From NCBI RefSeq assembly GCF_000805335.1, contig NZ_KN708638.1, forward strand, positions 5,221,874 through 5,285,873: DNA of 64,000 bases, given 5' to 3'. Shown here in pieces: positions 61,135-64,000 of the stretch. The notes below the pieces were generated by a model that was given only the letters and a program-made list of their open reading frames with translations, had not been told where the DNA came from and did no database searches. Numbering within the stretch: position 1 is the first letter of the stretch; each line of letters begins with the position of its first letter. Source of the DNA: Streptomyces sp. CT34 (GTDB taxonomy: Bacteria > Actinomycetota > Actinomycetes > Streptomycetales > Streptomycetaceae). The position numbers and the translations under genes are program-made.

Positions 61135-62097
61135 ATGGCCTCGGTGTTCCAGCGGTGCAGGACCGACAAGCGCAGCAAGCACTATCCGTGTGCGAAGGCG
61201 CGCTGCGGGCACCCGTGGACGGTTCGGTATCGGGAGCCGGGGGGACAGACGGGCCGTCAGCGCGAGGTGAGCTTCCCGACGAAGACCCAGGCTCGGCAGT
61301 TCGCCGCACGAGTAGAACACCTCAAGAGCCAAGGACTCTTCCTGGACCCCAAGCGCGGTGCCGTCACCGTCCGCGTATACGCCGCGGACTGGCTGGAGCG
61401 CCGGCTCGTCGGGGAGAACACCCACCGCAACTATGAGAGCTTCCTGCGCCTGCACCTCCTGCCGCAGTTGGGCCGTAAGACGCTTGCCGGTGTGGAGCGG
61501 GCGGACATCGACCGGTTCGTCGCCGCCCTCAGTACCAGGCTTTCGGCGAGCACGGTGCACGACCGCATGACGCTGGTCCGTAGCCTGTTCCAGACCGCGG
61601 TGGACGAACGGCGTATCCCCTGGAGCCCGGTGGACGGCGTCAGGCTCCCGCGGGTCGGCACCGGCGCGGTGGACGAGGACGCGATTCCGACCCGGGAGGA
61701 GGTCGATCTCATTGCCGGGCACATTGGGCCGTACTACCGGCTGTCGGTGTATCTGCAGGCCGGGGTGGGCCTGCGGGTCAGCGAGGCTCTCGCCTTCGCC
61801 GCCCAGTGCCGTCGGGCCGGCGTCCTGCGGGTGCGGGAGCAGGTGAGGCGCACGGCGCACCGCGCCGACTGCCCGGACCGCTTCGGCCCCCTCAAACACC
61901 GCACCCCCGGCGCCTACCGCGATGTTCCGCTGCCCGCCTTCCTGGAGCGGGAGATCGACGCGCACCTGCGGCGCTGGGGCGCCACCCCGGTGGATGGTCG
62001 GGAGGTGCTCTTCGCCCGGCGCGGAGCGGCGGCGGGCACCATGCCGACGGCGACCACCTACGGTCCCGACTTCCGGCGGGCGGTGCGGGCGGCCTGA
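61135..62097 (+). pseudogene. Tyrosine recombinase/integrase, C-terminally truncated
   Basis: A 320-aa remnant of a phage/ICE-type integrase. An N-terminal arm-type region with cysteines (CRTDKRSKHYPCAKARCGHP) is followed by a SAM-like core-binding domain (THRNYESFLRLHLLPQLG) and the start of the catalytic domain with the first arginine in GLRVSEAL and the hairpin lysine in LKHRTPGAYRDVPLP. The frame stops at TGA before the HxxR, His/Trp and nucleophilic tyrosine, which are not found in other frames downstream. It cannot catalyse recombination, so the island it moved is now fixed. Confidence 0.8.
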
Positions 62098-62138
62098 ACG
62101 TGAAGGCCGTCGGGCGCTGGTTTCGATCGATGGGGCCC

Positions 62139-62339
62139 TCAGCCCGTTGGTCCGCCGACGAAGGTGTGGGTACGGGCGTACGCGGTGAAGTCCATTGATT
62201 CGTATAACCGCTTGGGGACGGGATAGGCAGCATCCCTGCGTGAGTAGACGTTGGGGGTGCGGCCACCGGCACGAGCAAAGGCGTGCAGCGCCGCCGTGCA
62301 AACGGCGCGGTCCAGGCCGAGACGGCGGTGGCCGGGGTG
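62139..62339 (-). pseudogene. GNAT acetyltransferase, C-terminal remnant
   Basis: About 66 codons read HPGHRRLGLDRAVCTAALHA through PKRLYESMDFTAYARTHTF. The first part is a degenerate acetyl-CoA-binding loop (normally Q/RxxGxG/A) and the end is a typical GNAT tail. No N-terminal half is found upstream in this frame, so only a fragment remains. It ends 42 bp from the truncated integrase. Confidence 0.6.
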
Positions 62340-62462
62340 AGGTGCCGACGGTTTCGAACGCCGGTGGCGTGGCTTCGTCGTACCGCCCTTGGCATGACGC
62401 CTGCACGGGCGATGGCAAGTTTGGCCCCCAGAGGAGGGCCAAGCGCAGGCAGTGTCTCCCAT

Positions 62463-64000
62463 TCACGACCAAGGGAGTGTGGGCGTGCCGTCCGGATCCA
62501 GACCGTACGGCCACCTTTCTTCAAAAGGGAAGGAATGGAAGCTGGCAGGGAAGGAACGGTGGCCGGCGTCAGCGGCCCGGCGGTAGAGGGCTTCGGCACC
62601 TTCGCCATCTCCGTCCTCCTCCCTCATCTGCGCCAGGCTGAACAGGGCGAAGGTGTCGTCGACGTCGGCAGCCCGACGATAGAAGCCTTCAGCGCCGTCG
62701 CCATCTCCGGCCCTCTTCCTCATCTCCGCCAGGCCGAACAGGGCGAAGGTGTCGCTGGCGTCGGCGGCCGGGCGGTAGAGAGCTTCAGCACCCTCACCAT
62801 CTCCAGCCTCCTCCCTTATCTCCGCCAGGATGACCAGGACGAGGGTGTCGCCGGCGTCGGCGGCCCGGAGGGCAAGGGCTTCAGCACCCTCACCATCTCC
62901 AGCCTCCTCCCTCATCTCCGCCAGGCTGAACAGGCCATCGGTGTTGCCGGCGTCGGCGGCCCGCAGGGCAAGGGCTTCAGCACCCTCACGATCTCCGGCC
63001 TTCTCCCTCCACTCCGCCAGGGCGGCCAGGGCATCGGCGTCGCCAGCATCAGCAGCCCGGCGGTAGAGGGATAGGGCACCCTCGCCCTCTCCGGCCCTCT
63101 GCCTCATCTGCGCCAGGCTGAACAGGGCGAAGGTGTTGCCGGCGTCGGCGGCCCGGAGGGCAAGGGCTTCAGCGCCCTCACGATCTCCGGCCTTCTCCCT
63201 CCACTCGGCCAGGACGGCTGGGGCGAGGATGTCGCCGGCGTCGGCGGCCCGGACGGCAAGGGCTTCAGCGCCGTCGCCATCTCCGGCCCCTTTCCTCGTC
63301 TGCGCTAGGTCGAACAGGGCGAAGGTGTTGCCGGCGTCGGCGGCCCGGAGGGCAAGGGCTTCAGCGCCCTCGCCATCTCCGTCCTTCTCCCTCATCTCCG
63401 CCAGGACGGCCAGGGCTTCGGTGTTGCCGACGTCGGCAGCACGGCGGTAGAGGGCTTGAGCACCCGCGGCATCTCCGGCCACCTTCCTCATCTCCGCCAG
63501 GATGACCAAGGCATGGGTGTTGCCGGCATCAGCGGCCCGGCGGGCGAGGTGGTAGGCCCACTGCAGACGACATCGGTCTTTGGCGGCGCTGGCGAGGTTG
63601 TCGAGGTCGTCGGGGTGGGTGAGGTGGGCGTGGGCGGCGGCCCAGAAGGAGCTCGGTGGGCACAGCGCCCGGCGGGCGCTGCGGCCGTGATGTTCGAGGT
63701 AGTCGGCGAGTCGGAACACCGCCCCTGCCGCCGAGATGGGTGTGGTGGCTGGTGCCGGGCCACCGGGAGGGCGGCGTTGGGGGCGTGGGTTGGTGCGGCG
63801 TAGGGGGGGCTTGTTTGCCGTGGACGGGGCGGGCGAGGTCGGTGAAGGCTGCTTCTGCCCAGTCCTCGGTGAGTTCGTCGTAGTCGCTGAGGTAGTCGAT
63901 CGCGGCGTCGGTGAGGAAGGTCTGCGGGAGGTGAAGGCCGACGCCCAGCCGGCGGGCGTCCATTGCCGCCTCCAGTACGGCTTTGGCGGCGGGGGGGCCG
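62463..64000 (-). CDS. Large repeat-containing protein, C-terminal part, with a frameshift (starts outside window)
   Basis: The frame enters from the right edge (AAMDARRLGVGLHLPQTFL, YDELTEDWAEAAFTDLARPV). At the seven-G run (seven C in the coding strand) at 63803-63809 the protein-like reading moves to a second frame (PAPATTPISAAGAVFRLADYLEHHG-like). That frame runs to the stop at 62463 through ten and a half tandem 32-residue helical repeats. As I recall, this is the tail of large Streptomyces proteins with an N-terminal P-loop or protease domain and TPR/Sel1-like repeats. With six C the frame would be continuous, so this is a real lesion, a phase-variable tract or an error. Confidence 0.65.
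   Translation of the reverse strand, partial: APPPPKPYWRRQWTPAGWASAFTSRRPSSPTPRSTTSATTTNSPRTGQKQPSPTSPAPSTANKPPLRRTNPRPQRRPPGGPAPATTPISAAGAVFRLADYLEHHGRSARRALCPPSSFWAAAHAHLTHPDDLDNLASAAKDRCRLQWAYHLARRAADAGNTHALVILAEMRKVAGDAAGAQALYRRAADVGNTEALAVLAEMREKDGDGEGAEALALRAADAGNTFALFDLAQTRKGAGDGDGAEALAVRAADAGDILAPAVLAEWREKAGDREGAEALALRAADAGNTFALFSLAQMRQRAGEGEGALSLYRRAADAGDADALAALAEWREKAGDREGAEALALRAADAGNTDGLFSLAEMREEAGDGEGAEALALRAADAGDTLVLVILAEIREEAGDGEGAEALYRPAADASDTFALFGLAEMRKRAGDGDGAEGFYRRAADVDDTFALFSLAQMREEDGDGEGAEALYRRAADAGHRSFPASFHSFPFEERWPYGLDPDGTPTLPWS
62580..63539 (-). repeat. Ten tandem 96-bp coding repeats
   Basis: The array holds exactly ten 96-bp units (32 aa, consensus RAADAGNTxALxxLAEMREK then AGDGEGAEALAL), plus a partial eleventh. 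The units are strongly similar at DNA level, some pairs nearly identical, which implies recent expansion or gene conversion. Each unit forms a helix-turn-helix of TPR/Sel1-like type. Confidence 0.85.

Noticed and set aside
62098..62462. Search for a tRNA or attachment site beside the integrase
   Set aside because: No cloverleaf-like sequence or T-loop word was found in either flank. The integrase end is deleted, so the site is probably gone.
62580..63539. CRISPR array or satellite
   Set aside because: The 96-bp units are wholly coding, contiguous without unique spacers, and keep frame through all ten copies.

Overview
The window is high-GC actinomycete DNA and almost certainly Streptomyces chromosome. 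GTG starts are frequent, and it carries WhiB, DUF397/XRE, DUF1707, DUF4245 and polyphosphate glucokinase genes. The gene order ahpDC-oxyR ... fumC ... fumarase class I ... whiB-like ... glpX ... xseBA ... ispH ... ppgK ... ychF is one I recall from the S. coelicolor core (about SCO5031-SCO5062). That comparison is from memory, not from a search.

Core part, 1 to about 41.65 kb. It opens with a peroxide module (ahpD partial, ahpC, divergent oxyR) and an RHH regulator with a DUF4097 protein behind a cluster of TGGYGCCA sites. A cytochrome P450 follows, then two paralogous ABC exporter operons (ATPase plus FtsX-like permease). Only one operon encodes a PadR regulator, but both carry the same 22-bp operator-like sequence. 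Next come an SPFH/RHH pair, a bifunctional penicillin-binding protein, a monofunctional catalase, a GAF/PP2C/HATPase signalling protein, a methyltransferase, a DUF402 protein and class II fumarase. An XRE/DUF397 pair precedes a four-gene type VII secretion-like substrate locus (24.9-28.0 kb). Housekeeping genes complete this part: class I fumarase, DUF1707, WhiB-like, fructose-1,6-bisphosphatase II, DUF4245, nitroreductase, exonuclease VII, an amino-acid permease, IspH, PPGK and YchF.

Accessory part, about 41.7-64 kb. Immediately after ychF sits a complete, compact Tn7/Tn5053-like transposon at 41861-47085. It carries tnsA-, tnsB-, tnsC- and tniQ-like genes in one operon and nothing else. Its 9-bp terminal inverted repeats are perfect and flanked by a 5-bp duplication GCAGT. 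Its TniQ has an extra N-terminal region resembling the DNA-binding part of IstA-type transposases.

Beyond the transposon the DNA is a mosaic of intact small genes and decaying ones. The intact part includes a DUF6415-like / serine-recombinase-like / 33-residue membrane peptide operon facing a SLOG-like gene, a TetR gene with a striking operator, a secreted protein, an IS3 element, a POT peptide transporter in AT-richer DNA and an HSL-type hydrolase. The decayed part includes a cysteine-synthase C-terminal fragment, a truncated HTH gene abutting a truncated beta-lactamase-like gene, IS5 and IS701 remnants, a Tat-exported M15 peptidase pseudogene, a truncated tyrosine integrase and a GNAT fragment. 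The window ends in a repeat protein whose frame is broken at a G7/C7 run.

I find no tRNA, rRNA, CRISPR array or origin. All functions are inferred from the sequence and from knowledge of the families. No database search was run.
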